Below, piece after piece: positions 8,793-16,708 of a stretch of 42,631 bases of DNA. The stretch is from NCBI GenBank assembly GCA_027324805.1, contig DAHVRZ010000006.1, forward strand, positions 1 to 42,631. Direction: 5' to 3'. The DNA is from Candidatus Parcubacteria bacterium (GTDB lineage Bacteria > Patescibacteriota > Minisyncoccia > UBA6257 > 2-01-FULL-56-20). The notes under the pieces were generated by a model. It was not told the origin of the DNA, ran no database searches, and worked only from the letters and a program-made list of their open reading frames with translations. Every line of letters begins with the position of its first letter. Within the stretch, counting starts at the first letter, position 1. Position numbers and translations under genes: made by a program.

Positions 8793-9350
8793 ATGATAGG
8801 ACTTTGGATATTGATCGTGGTCGTGGTGGTCGTTGTAATATGGCTCATCGCGGCTTATAACGGACTTGTCACCACGCGCCAGCGCGCGCAGGAGGCATAT
8901 TCCGATATCGACGTTCAACTGAAGCGCCGATATGACCTTATTCCGAACCTCGTCTCGACCGTGCAGGGATATGCCGCACACGAGAAGACCGTTTTTGAGG
9001 ATGTGACGAAGGCGCGCACCGCCGCCATGAGCGCGACGGGCAACGACGCGAAGGCCGCCGCCGAGAATCAGCTCTCGGGAACGCTGAAGTCGCTCTTTGC
9101 CGTTGCGGAAAATTATCCGGACCTCAAGGCGAATCAGAACTTCCTCCAGCTCCAGGCCGAACTCACCGATACGGAGGATAAGATCCAGGCCGCCCGCCGC
9201 TTCTATAACGGCATGGTGCGTGACCTGAACACCCGCATCCAGGTCTTCCCGACCAATATGTTCGCAAACATGTTCGGCTTCACCAAAATGGATTTCTTCG
9301 GCAACGACCTGACGGACGCGGAACGGCAGCCGGTGCAGGTCAAGTTCTAA
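8793..9350 (+). CDS. lemA: LemA family protein
   Basis: 185 residues: one N-terminal membrane segment (about 2-22) and then the all-helical LemA domain. Family hallmarks are YNGLVTTRQRAQEAYSDIDVQLKRRYDLIPNLV near the start and AARRFYNGMVRDLNTRIQVFPTNMFANMFGF toward the end. LemA proteins are membrane-tethered helical bundles of unclear biochemical role, very often encoded next to an HtpX-type protease as here. The downstream htpX ATG directly abuts the TAA of this gene. Transcription starts from a promoter whose -10 is 6 nt before the start codon. Confidence 0.93.
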   Translation: MIGLWILIVVVVVVVIWLIAAYNGLVTTRQRAQEAYSDIDVQLKRRYDLIPNLVSTVQGYAAHEKTVFEDVTKARTAAMSATGNDAKAAAENQLSGTLKSLFAVAENYPDLKANQNFLQLQAELTDTEDKIQAARRFYNGMVRDLNTRIQVFPTNMFANMFGFTKMDFFGNDLTDAERQPVQVKF

Positions 9351-10277
9351 ATGGCAAACATCTATCAGTATCAATCCGCCAATGTGCGCCGCACGTGGCT
9401 CATGTTCGTAGTGTTTTTCCTCGTACTCGGCGCGCTCGGGTACGCGATCTCCGCATATTACGGCGACCCGAGCTTCTTGGTCTTCGCGATCATCTTCAGT
9501 GTCGTCTATTCGTTCATCAGCTATTACGGATCCGCAAAGATCGCACTCTTGCTCTCCCGTGCGGTGCCGATCGAGAAGCAGGATAATCCGATGTTGTATA
9601 ACCTCGTGGAGAACCTGACGATCGCGGATGGTCTCCCGATGCCGAAGCTTTATGTGACGCCGGAAATGCAGATCAACGCATTTGCCACGGGGCGTGATGC
9701 GGAACATGCCGCCGTAGCCGTGACCGCGGGCGCGCTCCAGCGGCTCAATAAAGACGAACTCCAGGGCGTGATCGCGCACGAGCTTTCGCACGTGAAGAAC
9801 CGCGATATCCTCGTGTCGACCGTCGCCGCAATCCTCGCGGGCATCATCGCGCTCATTGCGGACATTTTCCTCCGGTCGCTTTTCTGGAGCGGCGGCTTCG
9901 GTGGCCGCGGCGGCGGACGCAACAATGAGGCGGGGGAGGTATTCTTCATTATCGCGATCGTCCTTTCGATCCTCGCGCCGATCGGTACGATGCTGATCCA
10001 GTTTGCGATCTCGCGCCGCCGCGAGGCGCTCGCCGATGCTTCGGGCGTTCTCCTTACGCGCTATCCGGAAGGTCTCATCTCCGCGCTCCAGAAGATCGCG
10101 GCGGACGACGTGCCGATGCGCGCGGCGAAGGATTCGACGGCGCACCTTTGGATTGACACGCCCTTCAAGGGGAAGGGGACGTCGTGGTGGCACAAGGCAT
10201 TCATGACCCATCCGCCGATCGAGGAGCGGATCAAGGCGCTCCGCGACATGGGCGGACTCCCGTCGCAGGAAGCGTAA
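9351..10277 (+). CDS. htpX: M48 family zinc metalloprotease, HtpX-like
   Basis: 308 residues with two N-terminal membrane segments (about 15-35 and 42-60), the catalytic zinc motif HELSH (143-147) within GVIAHELSHVKNRD, two further membrane segments (about 153-172 and 190-215) and the third-ligand region RRREALADASG. HtpX proteases degrade misfolded membrane proteins with the active site facing the cytoplasm. The gene begins on the base after the LemA stop, so translation is almost certainly coupled. Confidence 0.95.
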   Translation: MANIYQYQSANVRRTWLMFVVFFLVLGALGYAISAYYGDPSFLVFAIIFSVVYSFISYYGSAKIALLLSRAVPIEKQDNPMLYNLVENLTIADGLPMPKLYVTPEMQINAFATGRDAEHAAVAVTAGALQRLNKDELQGVIAHELSHVKNRDILVSTVAAILAGIIALIADIFLRSLFWSGGFGGRGGGRNNEAGEVFFIIAIVLSILAPIGTMLIQFAISRRREALADASGVLLTRYPEGLISALQKIAADDVPMRAAKDSTAHLWIDTPFKGKGTSWWHKAFMTHPPIEERIKALRDMGGLPSQEA

Positions 10278-10306
10278 CATTGCCGGATCAAAAAGAGCAT
10301 CCGAAC

Positions 10307-10999
10307 ATGAAACACCAATGCAACAATACGGTGGTGATCGCTTTGGGCGGTTCCATCGTCCATCCGGATGGCATCGATGCCGCCTATCTTAAAAAATTCA
10401 AAGCCTTCCTCGCGCCTTTCATAAAAAAGGGGATGAGGTTCGTGATAGTGATCGGCGGCGGCACATTGAGCCGCCGTTTTCAGGAGGCGGCAGGCAGGGT
10501 ATCGCGCGTGACGGACGAGGATAAGGATTGGCTCGGGATCCACGCGACGCGCCTCAATGCGCACCTCCTCCGGACGATCTTTCGAGATGAGGCCGATCCG
10601 GTCGTGTGGGATGCGCGCGAAAAGATCGAGAGGCCTAAATATCCGATAACGATCGCATCCGGCTGGCGGCCGGGTTGGTCCACCGACTATGTCGCCATAC
10701 GGATCGCGGCGGACCTCGGTGCCGGGGAGGCAATTATCGCGGGCAAGCCGTCGCACGTCTACGAGGCCGACCCCGCGGCGCATCCGCGCGCAAAGCGTTT
10801 CGATGCGCTCGGCTGGCGCGATTACCGGCGCCTCGTTCCGCGCGCATGGAAGCCGGGTCTCCATGCTCCCGTAGACCCCGTCGGCGCGGCGCTGGGAGCG
10901 AAGGAAGGTATTAAAGCCATCATTATGGACGGCCGCGACCTCCGGAACTTCCGCGCGCTCTTGAATGGAAAGGAGTTTGAGGGTACCATCATCGGGTAG
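10307..10999 (+). CDS. pyrH: UMP kinase-like amino acid kinase, archaeal type
   Basis: A 230-residue member of the amino acid kinase superfamily. It has the N-terminal glycine loop VIALGGSIV, VIVIGGGTLSR, the acceptor region GWRPGWSTDYVAIRIAADLGA and the metal/substrate loop AGKPSHVYEADP. The shape and length fit the compact archaeal-type UMP kinases (UMP + ATP to UDP + ADP) that CPR genomes often carry; a related carbamate- or isopentenyl-phosphate-type kinase is less likely. The ORF extends back to 10184 inside htpX, but the ATG at 10307 begins the conserved domain. The tRNA-Ser gene follows 32 nt downstream. Confidence 0.8.
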   Translation: MKHQCNNTVVIALGGSIVHPDGIDAAYLKKFKAFLAPFIKKGMRFVIVIGGGTLSRRFQEAAGRVSRVTDEDKDWLGIHATRLNAHLLRTIFRDEADPVVWDAREKIERPKYPITIASGWRPGWSTDYVAIRIAADLGAGEAIIAGKPSHVYEADPAAHPRAKRFDALGWRDYRRLVPRAWKPGLHAPVDPVGAALGAKEGIKAIIMDGRDLRNFRALLNGKEFEGTIIG

Positions 11000-11031
11000 C
11001 GTTGCCGTATCGGCGGCACAGCGATGCATCT

Positions 11032-11121
<90 letters not shown>

Positions 11122-11123
11122 GT

Positions 11124-11157
11124 GCAAAAAAGGACAGCAGAAGCTGTCCTTTTTTGC
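11124..11157 (+). terminator. Intrinsic terminator after tRNA-Ser
   Basis: Perfect 15-bp inverted repeat (11124-11138 with 11143-11157), AGAA loop, T6 in the 3' arm. Confidence 0.92.
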
Positions 11158-11172
11158 ATCTGTCTGATGGAT

Positions 11173-11285
11173 GGGATTCGAACGCCGGAGGAAGATTTTT
11201 CAGCGGAAAAATATTCCGAGGCGGTGCCCAGAGTGCGCGAGCGCGGCGGCGCGAGTGCAACTCGCGGGCGAATCCCTCCCTCTCC
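11173..11285. repeat. Structured tRNA-derived repeat element
   Basis: The stretch is bounded by inverted GGGATTCG (11173-11180) and CGAATCCC (11269-11276). It contains a 12-bp hairpin with one mismatch and an AGCG loop (11190-11201 with 11206-11217), plus a perfect 7-bp hairpin CGCGAGT-GCA-ACTCGCG (11250-11266). It ends with the tRNA-Ser 3' sequence. It codes for nothing convincing. Confidence 0.6.
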
Positions 11286-11377
11286 GCAAAGTCGAGCCAA
11301 CTCGAGATGCCCATAGGGTAAACACCAAATGCATGGTAGTATTTTTTTTATAGCGGGCTTAGATAGCTTTCTCCATC

Positions 11378-12178
11378 ATGACCGAAGATCAGTATCTCGA
11401 TATTTTAATTTCATGCGAGCCGATTTTTGAACAGGCTGCGAGGCTCGCGTGCGATTTGCGGAATAAAGTATCATCCTATAATAAATCACAGACAGGCGCT
11501 GAGGGCATCGACATTGTAACCGATGCTGATTTGCAGGTTCAGGAATTTATTCTTTCAAGATTGGCCGAGACACCACTTATCGAATGTGAATTGATTGCCG
11601 AAGAGTCAACCCCATCAGTTTCAAAATTCAAAGGAACAAATAGATTGGTGCTTTTGATCGATCCGATCGATGGTACGGCAATGTATGTTGACGGAGGAAA
11701 GTATTTTTCACTGATTGTCAGTATGCACAATAAGAAAGACTTGCTATATACCTACTATCATTACCCTTCACTGAACTGGACTAAAAAAATCGTAAAGGAT
11801 CGAGCAGAAGATATCGGCGATGTGCCTGAGATGCAAATAAAGCCAGGTATCGATCCGATGAAAATGATCGCATATCTCGCTCACGTTAAGCCAGAAGAAT
11901 TGCCGTCCGAAATCGAAGAGAAGCTGAAGTCTAAGGGGTTATCGGTGCACAATCGGAAGGATATTTCTGATGAAGCTACCATGACCGCGTTGCTTTATCG
12001 AGAAAAGATTGCCGGAGTGTGCGTGCAGAATCCCATGGCGTACGATTGTTTGGGTGCCCTGCATTATGCATACGCAACGGGCAAATTTGAAATATATTCA
12101 ACCGTAGATCTTTCGAAACCGACCAAGGGTCAATTCGGGGTATATTATCCCGGATTATATGTGGTGTGGAAAAAATGA
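11378..12178 (+). CDS. Inositol monophosphatase-family phosphatase
   Basis: This 266-residue protein of the Li+-sensitive, Mg2+-dependent phosphatase superfamily carries IDIVTDADLQVQEFI (motif xxVTxAD), the metal ligands EE at 75-76, and the signature DPIDGTAMY with Asp95 and Asp98. A C-terminal PMAYDCLGALHYAYATG stands in for the usual WDxAAG. Family members hydrolyse inositol phosphates, fructose-1,6-bisphosphate or 3'-phosphoadenosine phosphates; the substrate cannot be told here. The divergence of the WDxAAG motif (YDCLG) points away from canonical SuhB. Codon choice is more AT-rich than in the core genes, and it lies inside the tRNA-Ser island. It is convergent with an orphan gene across a bidirectional terminator. 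Confidence 0.8.
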   Translation: MTEDQYLDILISCEPIFEQAARLACDLRNKVSSYNKSQTGAEGIDIVTDADLQVQEFILSRLAETPLIECELIAEESTPSVSKFKGTNRLVLLIDPIDGTAMYVDGGKYFSLIVSMHNKKDLLYTYYHYPSLNWTKKIVKDRAEDIGDVPEMQIKPGIDPMKMIAYLAHVKPEELPSEIEEKLKSKGLSVHNRKDISDEATMTALLYREKIAGVCVQNPMAYDCLGALHYAYATGKFEIYSTVDLSKPTKGQFGVYYPGLYVVWKK

Positions 12179-12196
12179 AAGCCCATCGTATTGTAA

Positions 12197-12222
12197 AAAA
12201 GGACCCCTTAGGGGGTCCTTTT
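12197..12222. terminator. Bidirectional terminator between convergent genes
   Basis: Perfect 11-bp stem AAAAGGACCCC (12197-12207) with GGGGTCCTTTT (12212-12222), TTAG loop. A-rich and T-rich flanks serve both strands. Confidence 0.9.
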
Positions 12223-12232
12223 CGGACACTCT

Positions 12233-12643
12233 TTATTTTTGACTGGATTTGTATGCTTCCAATATCTTCTTTAGTGTCGTCGCGGATGACTGGTAAAACT
12301 CCTTCTCTTGCCAACTCATATTAACAGTGTGGTTCGGTCGATCGGCTGACCTTTCTTGTATATCGGCGAGCACGGGCAAATAACCCTCGTATCGTTGCTG
12401 TAATAGATTCAGTACTTTTGCCTCATCACCATCTTCGACGATCTTCGGAGGTATATATCCTTCTGCTTCGAAGAATACCCGAGCATCTTTGATGATATCG
12501 CCGGTAGGAGTGATCCCGTTGAGTTTTTCAATCCGTGTTTCGTCTGCCTCTTCCGGCGTATTCTCCTCGGGCGGCACGAAATGGGCTCGCTCTGCCTCTA
12601 TTTCTTCATTAGGTTCAGGGAACCCTTCTGATTTATTATCCAT
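12233..12643 (-). CDS. Acidic orphan protein
   Basis: 136 residues, no family recognised. The first 40 residues are very acidic and Pro/Glu-rich (EPNEEIEAERAHF, PPEENTPEEADE) and probably disordered. The remainder looks helical, ending with WQEKEFYQSSATTLKKILEAYK. There is no signal peptide or membrane segment, so it is likely cytoplasmic. The ATG at 12643 is supported by TATTAT (12655-12650) 6 nt upstream and TTGATT as -35 at a 17-nt spacing. It lies in the AT-rich half of the tRNA-Ser island. Its disordered acidic head resembles that of the neighbouring 12787 product, so the pair may share an origin or role. Confidence 0.65.
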   Translation of the reverse strand: MDNKSEGFPEPNEEIEAERAHFVPPEENTPEEADETRIEKLNGITPTGDIIKDARVFFEAEGYIPPKIVEDGDEAKVLNLLQQRYEGYLPVLADIQERSADRPNHTVNMSWQEKEFYQSSATTLKKILEAYKSSQK

Positions 12644-12649
12644 AGCCTA

Positions 12650-12678
12650 ATAATATTCCCGTGGAGCAACATAATCAA
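12650..12678 (-). promoter_or_regulatory. Promoter of the acidic orphan gene
   Basis: On the minus strand: TTGATT (12678-12673), 17 nt, TATTAT (12655-12650). The start codon at 12643 follows after 6 nt (leaderless). Confidence 0.65.
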
Positions 12679-12786
12679 TCTGCCTCGGAGGCGGTATCTG
12701 ATCGCAATGTTATTCGAACATGTCCCACGCCGCCCGCCAGATTTTAATGATTGGATTTAATAAAGAAACAGATATATCATAACCTT

Positions 12787-13362
12787 ATGGGAAAAGAGGA
12801 CTGGAAAGGAGATCTTGAGGCTCGCGCTCAGGAAGCGCAGAACAATAGTGAATCGTCGGGAGAATATCCTGAATTTTTAGAACGGGAGGATTCTCCGCAT
12901 CAAGAAAAAAGTGAAAATAAAGAAGCTATTTATCAAGAAATAGCACAACGGGCAGCTAAATTAAATGAATACATTTCTCATTTACCCAATGACTTCCCCG
13001 ATGTGGATTTATTGAAATCCCTTTCCACTATCCTGACTCGCACCGCACTTGATAGAAAACAGCAGACCTCTCAGAAAGCCAACAAAAAGCTGATCTCCTA
13101 TTTGGATGGTATATTGCATCGACTGGGATATGAAACGATCAGTAAGATAGAAAAATTTGAACTGGAGGACCGTGCCCAGCTAAGCGGTAATGAAACGTGG
13201 CTTAAAGATCGTGATGCTGCAAGAGAAGAACTTGAGCGTCTAAAACCATGGGCCGAAAACGGCATCGGCGATGAACGCGCAGGGGCACAAGCTTCTATGA
13301 ATATAATCTATTCGAAATTTCCGGAATTGAATCCAAATCGCGAAAGCGATCGAGAGGTATAG
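12787..13362 (+). CDS. Helical orphan protein
   Basis: 191 residues, no recognised family. The N-terminal 45 residues are hydrophilic and Glu/Ser/Asn-rich, with the stretch EYPEFLEREDSPHQEKSEN. The rest is predicted helical with a possible coiled coil around DRDAAREELERLKPWAENG. There are no membrane segments. The open frame can be extended to a TTG at 12751, but the ATG at 12787 is chosen: a TATCAT -10 box (12775-12780) lies exactly 6 nt before it. It is divergent from the acidic orphan at 12643 with a 143-nt shared upstream region. Low GC relative to the window supports acquisition with the island. Confidence 0.65.
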   Translation: MGKEDWKGDLEARAQEAQNNSESSGEYPEFLEREDSPHQEKSENKEAIYQEIAQRAAKLNEYISHLPNDFPDVDLLKSLSTILTRTALDRKQQTSQKANKKLISYLDGILHRLGYETISKIEKFELEDRAQLSGNETWLKDRDAAREELERLKPWAENGIGDERAGAQASMNIIYSKFPELNPNRESDREV

Positions 13363-13366
13363 ATGC

Positions 13367-13523
13367 CGGTTCGAATATCATCCCACACTACCCGCAGTCT
13401 AGGCGATAGTATCGTAGCGATCGTCTTATATGGGTTTTTTAGTGAGACCGACTTACCCGAGGGCGGAAGGACGGCCGAACTTTTTTTCGGGATGACGCCA
13501 GGGCGACCGAGACGGTTCGAATA
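13367..13523. repeat. Pair of tRNA T-loop-like relics
   Basis: CGGTTCGAATA occurs at 13367-13377 and 13513-13523 in the 274-nt gap before the ATPase. The TTCGAAT core is that of a T loop, but no complete tRNA can be folded from either. These may be eroded tRNA 3' ends. The rest of the gap holds only the ATPase -10 region and a small hairpin. Confidence 0.35.
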
Positions 13524-13575
13524 CTGGTACCCCGCCCGTTAATACGATAAAATAGCGCATAAAAAAGAAAGCGGC

Positions 13576-13611
13576 TACAATAGAGATTATCTCGCCGACA
13601 TTGCAGGTCGG
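13576..13611 (+). promoter_or_regulatory. Possible ATPase promoter and leader hairpin
   Basis: TACAAT (13576-13581) is followed by a leader with a 5-bp hairpin CCGAC...GTCGG (13595-13599 with 13607-13611) before the ATG at 13637. Confidence 0.35.
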
Positions 13612-13636
13612 CAGAACCGAAATCACAATCTCTGCC

Positions 13637-15976
13637 ATGGATCAATACGCAGGATTAAAGGATGCTGATATTGCTGGCTTGCGGGCGCAGTTCGGTTTCA
13701 ACGAAACCCCCGTTTTCCATGAGAGCATGGTCGTACTGTACTTCAAAAATTTTTGGGGACCGCTCGCATGGCTTATGGAAGCGATGGTCGTCATCACGTT
13801 TCTGTCCGGCGATACTTTTGAAGCTGTTGTTATCGCCTGCCTGCTCCTCATCAACAGCGGCATTAATATATATCAGCGCAGGTCCGCCGATGCCGCTCTC
13901 GCGCTTTTGGCGCAGGCGATCCAGACGACCGCCCGCGTGCAACGGAACGGAATCTGGAGCGTCGTACCATCGCGGGAACTCCTCCCTGGAGACAGTATCC
14001 GATTGCGCGCGGGCGACGTCATTCCCGCCGACGCACGGATTTTTGACGGGAGTCTGAGCGTGGATTTTTCCAGTCTGACCGGAGAGTCGCTGCCGCGCGA
14101 CATGAGCACGCAGGACACCGTCTATTCGGGCGGTATCGTACGGCGTGGAGAAGCGACCGCAAAAGTGACCGCGATCGGCGAAAAGACCCAGTATGGACGA
14201 ACGACCGAACTCCTTGAAACCGCGCATCCGCCGACCCATATGGAGAGGGTCGTGTTTGATATCATCAAATATTTTTTCGCGCTCAATGTGGTTGTGGCGA
14301 TCGCCGTGACCATTTTCGGATTTGCCGTCCATGCGCAGGCATTGCAGATCACGAATTTCGTTATTGTGCTCCTTATCATGTCCGTGCCGGTCGCTTTTCC
14401 GACGATGTTCGCCGTGGCGCAGACATACGGCGCGCTCCAGCTCAACAAAGGCGGCGGCAAAGAAAACGAAGGTTCAAAAGTCCTGGTCCGCCGATTGGCT
14501 GCGGTGCAGGAGGGCGCCATCATGGATGTTCTCTGCAGCGATAAAACGGGGACGCTGACTCAGGACCTCCTGAGCGTGTCGGAAGTCACTTATTATGGCG
14601 CGAGCGATGAATCCCGCGTACTGATGCTTGCCGCCGCGTGCAGTAATATTGCGGACAAAGATTCCGCCATTGATCAGGCTGTCTTTCGGAAAACCGCCGA
14701 GCTGAATATCGCCGTTCCGCAACAGGTCAGCTTCTTTCCTTTTGACTCATTAACCAAGCGAACGCGGGCAGAGATCATCGAACAAGGGAAGAAGATCAAT
14801 ATTGAAATGGGACTGGCAGACCTCCTGTTAAACCCCGCAGTGCTTTTTTCCCGGGAAGCGTTCGCGGATATCGCCCGCATGAGCAGTAAAGGATTGCGTA
14901 TTTTGGCGATAGTAACGGGCGCTCCCGAAGCGGCATGCGCCGGCCTCATCGGTCTCAGCGATCCTATCCGTCCCGACGCACCGGCACTCATTCAAGAGCT
15001 CAATAATCTCGGCGTGAGCGTTGTCATGATCACGGGCGACGGCCGCATTACGGCACAGGCGGTCGCGAATGAACTCGGATTACAGGGCGGCGTCTGCACG
15101 CCTGATGACCTCAAAAATAATCCGGAGATCGCTCTGCATTGCGTTGTTTTTGCGGAAGCCTATCCTGAAGATAAAGTGACGATCATCAAGGCGCTCCAGA
15201 AGGCCGGACATGTCGTTGGCATGACGGGCGACGGCGTGAACGATGCGCCGGCACTCCGCCAGGCGGAGATAGGCATCGCCGTCCAAAGTGCGACCGAGGT
15301 CGCCAAGCAGTCCGCAAGCTTTATCCTTACCACGCCCGGACTGGAGGGGGTGCGCCGCGTCGTCACGGCGAGTCGCCGCGTTTACATGAGGATCCGCACC
15401 TGGGCACTGAATAAGGTGGTAAAATCCATTGAAATTTTATTCATTGCCACGATCATATTCGTTATCACGCATTCATACATCCTCTCGCCGCTCATCGCCA
15501 TTCTTATCCTGCTGGCTAATGATTTTTTGACCATCACGATTGCGACCGATCATACGACGCCGCTCTTCCGTCCCGCACGCTGGAATATTCCGCGGATGAT
15601 CGCCGCGTCGTCAATGATCGCGGCCATACCATTCTTCTTTACGATTTCTCTCTATGCTATAGCCCAACGTTTTAATTATCCTTTTGATGCAGTGAGGACG
15701 ATCGTATACGGCTCGCTCATTTATCTCGGCGGAACGACCTTGCTTGCCGTACGCGCGTGGCCGTTCGGCTGGAGCGTCCGTCCAAGCAAGACATTACTCG
15801 GAGCGCTTCTGTTCTCTCTGATATTCACATCGCTCGTCGCCGGGTTCGGAATATTCATTACGGCAATGCCGACGATCTTCTTTGTGCCGATCGCCGTCGG
15901 CGCGATTGCCAGCTTTTTCCTCATTGAGGCCGTCAAGCAGTCGCGCACCGTACGCGCCTTATTGGATATTGCGTGA
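13637..15976 (+). CDS. P-type ATPase, P3A (proton-pump) type
   Basis: A 779-residue cation pump. Landmarks in order are: two N-terminal membrane helices from about 40 and 62; the actuator motif TGES (148-151); M4 with PVAFPTMFAV (251-260), close to the PIAMP of plasma-membrane H+-ATPases; the phosphorylation site SDKTGTLT (Asp302); and TGDGVNDAPALRQAEIGIAV in the hinge. About six C-terminal helices follow. Heavy-metal domains and CPx motifs are absent, and so is the large C-terminal regulatory tail of eukaryotic pumps. It should export H+ (possibly another monovalent cation) at the cost of ATP. The start at 13637 is taken over the ORF start at 13601, which lies in the leader hairpin. It is the last gene of the putative tRNA-Ser island. 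Confidence 0.9.
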   Translation: MDQYAGLKDADIAGLRAQFGFNETPVFHESMVVLYFKNFWGPLAWLMEAMVVITFLSGDTFEAVVIACLLLINSGINIYQRRSADAALALLAQAIQTTARVQRNGIWSVVPSRELLPGDSIRLRAGDVIPADARIFDGSLSVDFSSLTGESLPRDMSTQDTVYSGGIVRRGEATAKVTAIGEKTQYGRTTELLETAHPPTHMERVVFDIIKYFFALNVVVAIAVTIFGFAVHAQALQITNFVIVLLIMSVPVAFPTMFAVAQTYGALQLNKGGGKENEGSKVLVRRLAAVQEGAIMDVLCSDKTGTLTQDLLSVSEVTYYGASDESRVLMLAAACSNIADKDSAIDQAVFRKTAELNIAVPQQVSFFPFDSLTKRTRAEIIEQGKKINIEMGLADLLLNPAVLFSREAFADIARMSSKGLRILAIVTGAPEAACAGLIGLSDPIRPDAPALIQELNNLGVSVVMITGDGRITAQAVANELGLQGGVCTPDDLKNNPEIALHCVVFAEAYPEDKVTIIKALQKAGHVVGMTGDGVNDAPALRQAEIGIAVQSATEVAKQSASFILTTPGLEGVRRVVTASRRVYMRIRTWALNKVVKSIEILFIATIIFVITHSYILSPLIAILILLANDFLTITIATDHTTPLFRPARWNIPRMIAASSMIAAIPFFFTISLYAIAQRFNYPFDAVRTIVYGSLIYLGGTTLLAVRAWPFGWSVRPSKTLLGALLFSLIFTSLVAGFGIFITAMPTIFFVPIAVGAIASFFLIEAVKQSRTVRALLDIA

Positions 15977-16082
15977 AGCTGTCCGGAAAAACAACGAGGC
16001 ATGATTGACCGCGAGCTATTTATAGGGGAGAAATTGGGGCGCGCCATATGAGGGGTATTTGAGGGGATGGATTGCTACGTTA

Positions 16083-16109
16083 AACTCGCGGGCGAATCCC
16101 TCCCTCTCC
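16083..16109. repeat. Right-hand copy of the 27-nt tRNA-derived repeat
   Basis: Identical over 27 nt to 11259-11285; its last 17 nt equal the tRNA-Ser 3' end (11101-11117). It lies 106 nt after the P-type ATPase and 18 nt before a truncated nuclease gene. Candidate attR. Confidence 0.75.
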
Positions 16110-16127
16110 CTATGGTAGCTTCATTTT

Positions 16128-16298
16128 ATGAAGCTCATTTCCCTCAATACATGGGGTGGCGAAGCAGGAGAGATTATCCTCGATTTTTTTAAGCATAATC
16201 GCGACGTCGATATTTTTCTTCTGCAGGAAGCGTACAATCATGCCACTGACAAAACCGATTGGAATGGCAAAAATATAACAGAGCTTTTTGATGCATGA
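16128..16298 (+). pseudogene. Truncated endonuclease/exonuclease/phosphatase (EEP) family protein
   Basis: The 56-codon frame encodes an unmistakable EEP-superfamily N-terminus: MKLISLNTWGG with the first-strand Asn, then DVDIFLLQEAYNHAT with the catalytic-metal Glu of the LQE motif. Full family members are about 250 residues; here a stop follows after ELFDA, and no other frame downstream continues the domain. The catalytic His/Asp residues are therefore missing and the product cannot be an active nuclease. The fragment begins 18 nt after the right tRNA-derived repeat. Its stop overlaps the next start codon (ATGA), so the fragment may now only serve as a leader for the following gene. Confidence 0.75.
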
Positions 16299-16627
16299 AA
16301 GCATTATATTCGTTGAGACATTTCCTTTGGATAGAGGGTGTTATGGTCCTGATTGCTCTTGGAAGTAATTTTCTCGCTTCCTATTTATCCAATTTCCCTC
16401 TGCTGCCGTATTGTACGCCGCCCGCGCCCGTCTGCACGGGTGGAATTTGTCCGCAATATCATATGGTTTTTCCTCCTAATTTTCTTTGCGCCAACATAAT
16501 GACATACGTTTTTACCGGCGCGCTTTGGCTTGTTTGGACCAATCTCGTCGGCTTTATATTCTTTTCAATCCACGATTTTATTAATCGGAAAAAGAGCGGC
16601 AAAACATCCTCGCCGGGAATGTCTTAG
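16295..16627 (+). CDS. Small two-TM protein of unknown function
   Basis: 110 residues with membrane segments at about 10-31 and 69-92. Between them is an extracytoplasmic-looking loop with several Cys and Pro residues (YCTPPAPVCTGGICPQYH...NFLCAN). The tail is basic (NRKKSGK). I do not recognise the family. The loop cysteines could form disulfides, which would fit the DsbA-like protein elsewhere in the window, but this is speculative. The start codon overlaps the stop of the truncated EEP gene by four bases. Confidence 0.5.
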   Translation: MKALYSLRHFLWIEGVMVLIALGSNFLASYLSNFPLLPYCTPPAPVCTGGICPQYHMVFPPNFLCANIMTYVFTGALWLVWTNLVGFIFFSIHDFINRKKSGKTSSPGMS

Positions 16628-16696
16628 GGCATGGTCGAGCGGACTGGGATGGCGAATTTTAATTCGACCATCCCTCCGTGCCGAAAAAGTTTGGGG

Positions 16697-16702
16697 TATA
16701 CT
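16697..16702 (+). promoter_or_regulatory. -10 box of the Nudix gene
   Basis: TATACT, 6 nt before the ATG at 16709. No -35 box is evident. Confidence 0.5.
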
Positions 16703-16708
16703 AAGGGT

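Larger units (their letters stand above)
11122..16109. mobile_element. Candidate genomic island at the tRNA-Ser 3' end
   Basis: The 3' 17 nt of tRNA-Ser (11101-11117) are repeated at 11269-11285 and at 16093-16109. The last two copies share an exact 27-nt stretch (11259-11285 and 16083-16109). Between them lie an IMPase-like gene, two orphan genes and a P-type ATPase. The first three (11378-13362) are visibly AT-richer than the flanks. This is the pattern left by site-specific integration at a tRNA. No integrase is present inside, so the element would be decayed or mobilised in trans. Alternatively, the repeat is an interspersed tRNA-derived element unrelated to integration. Confidence 0.5.

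Noticed and set aside
8703-10280. 525-residue minus-strand frame across lemA and htpX
   Set aside because: It covers two certain genes plus a terminator and promoter on the other strand; no domain.
13439-13645. Small minus-strand frames before the P-type ATPase
   Set aside because: They cover T-loop-like relics and the ATPase leader; no start signal and no conserved motif.
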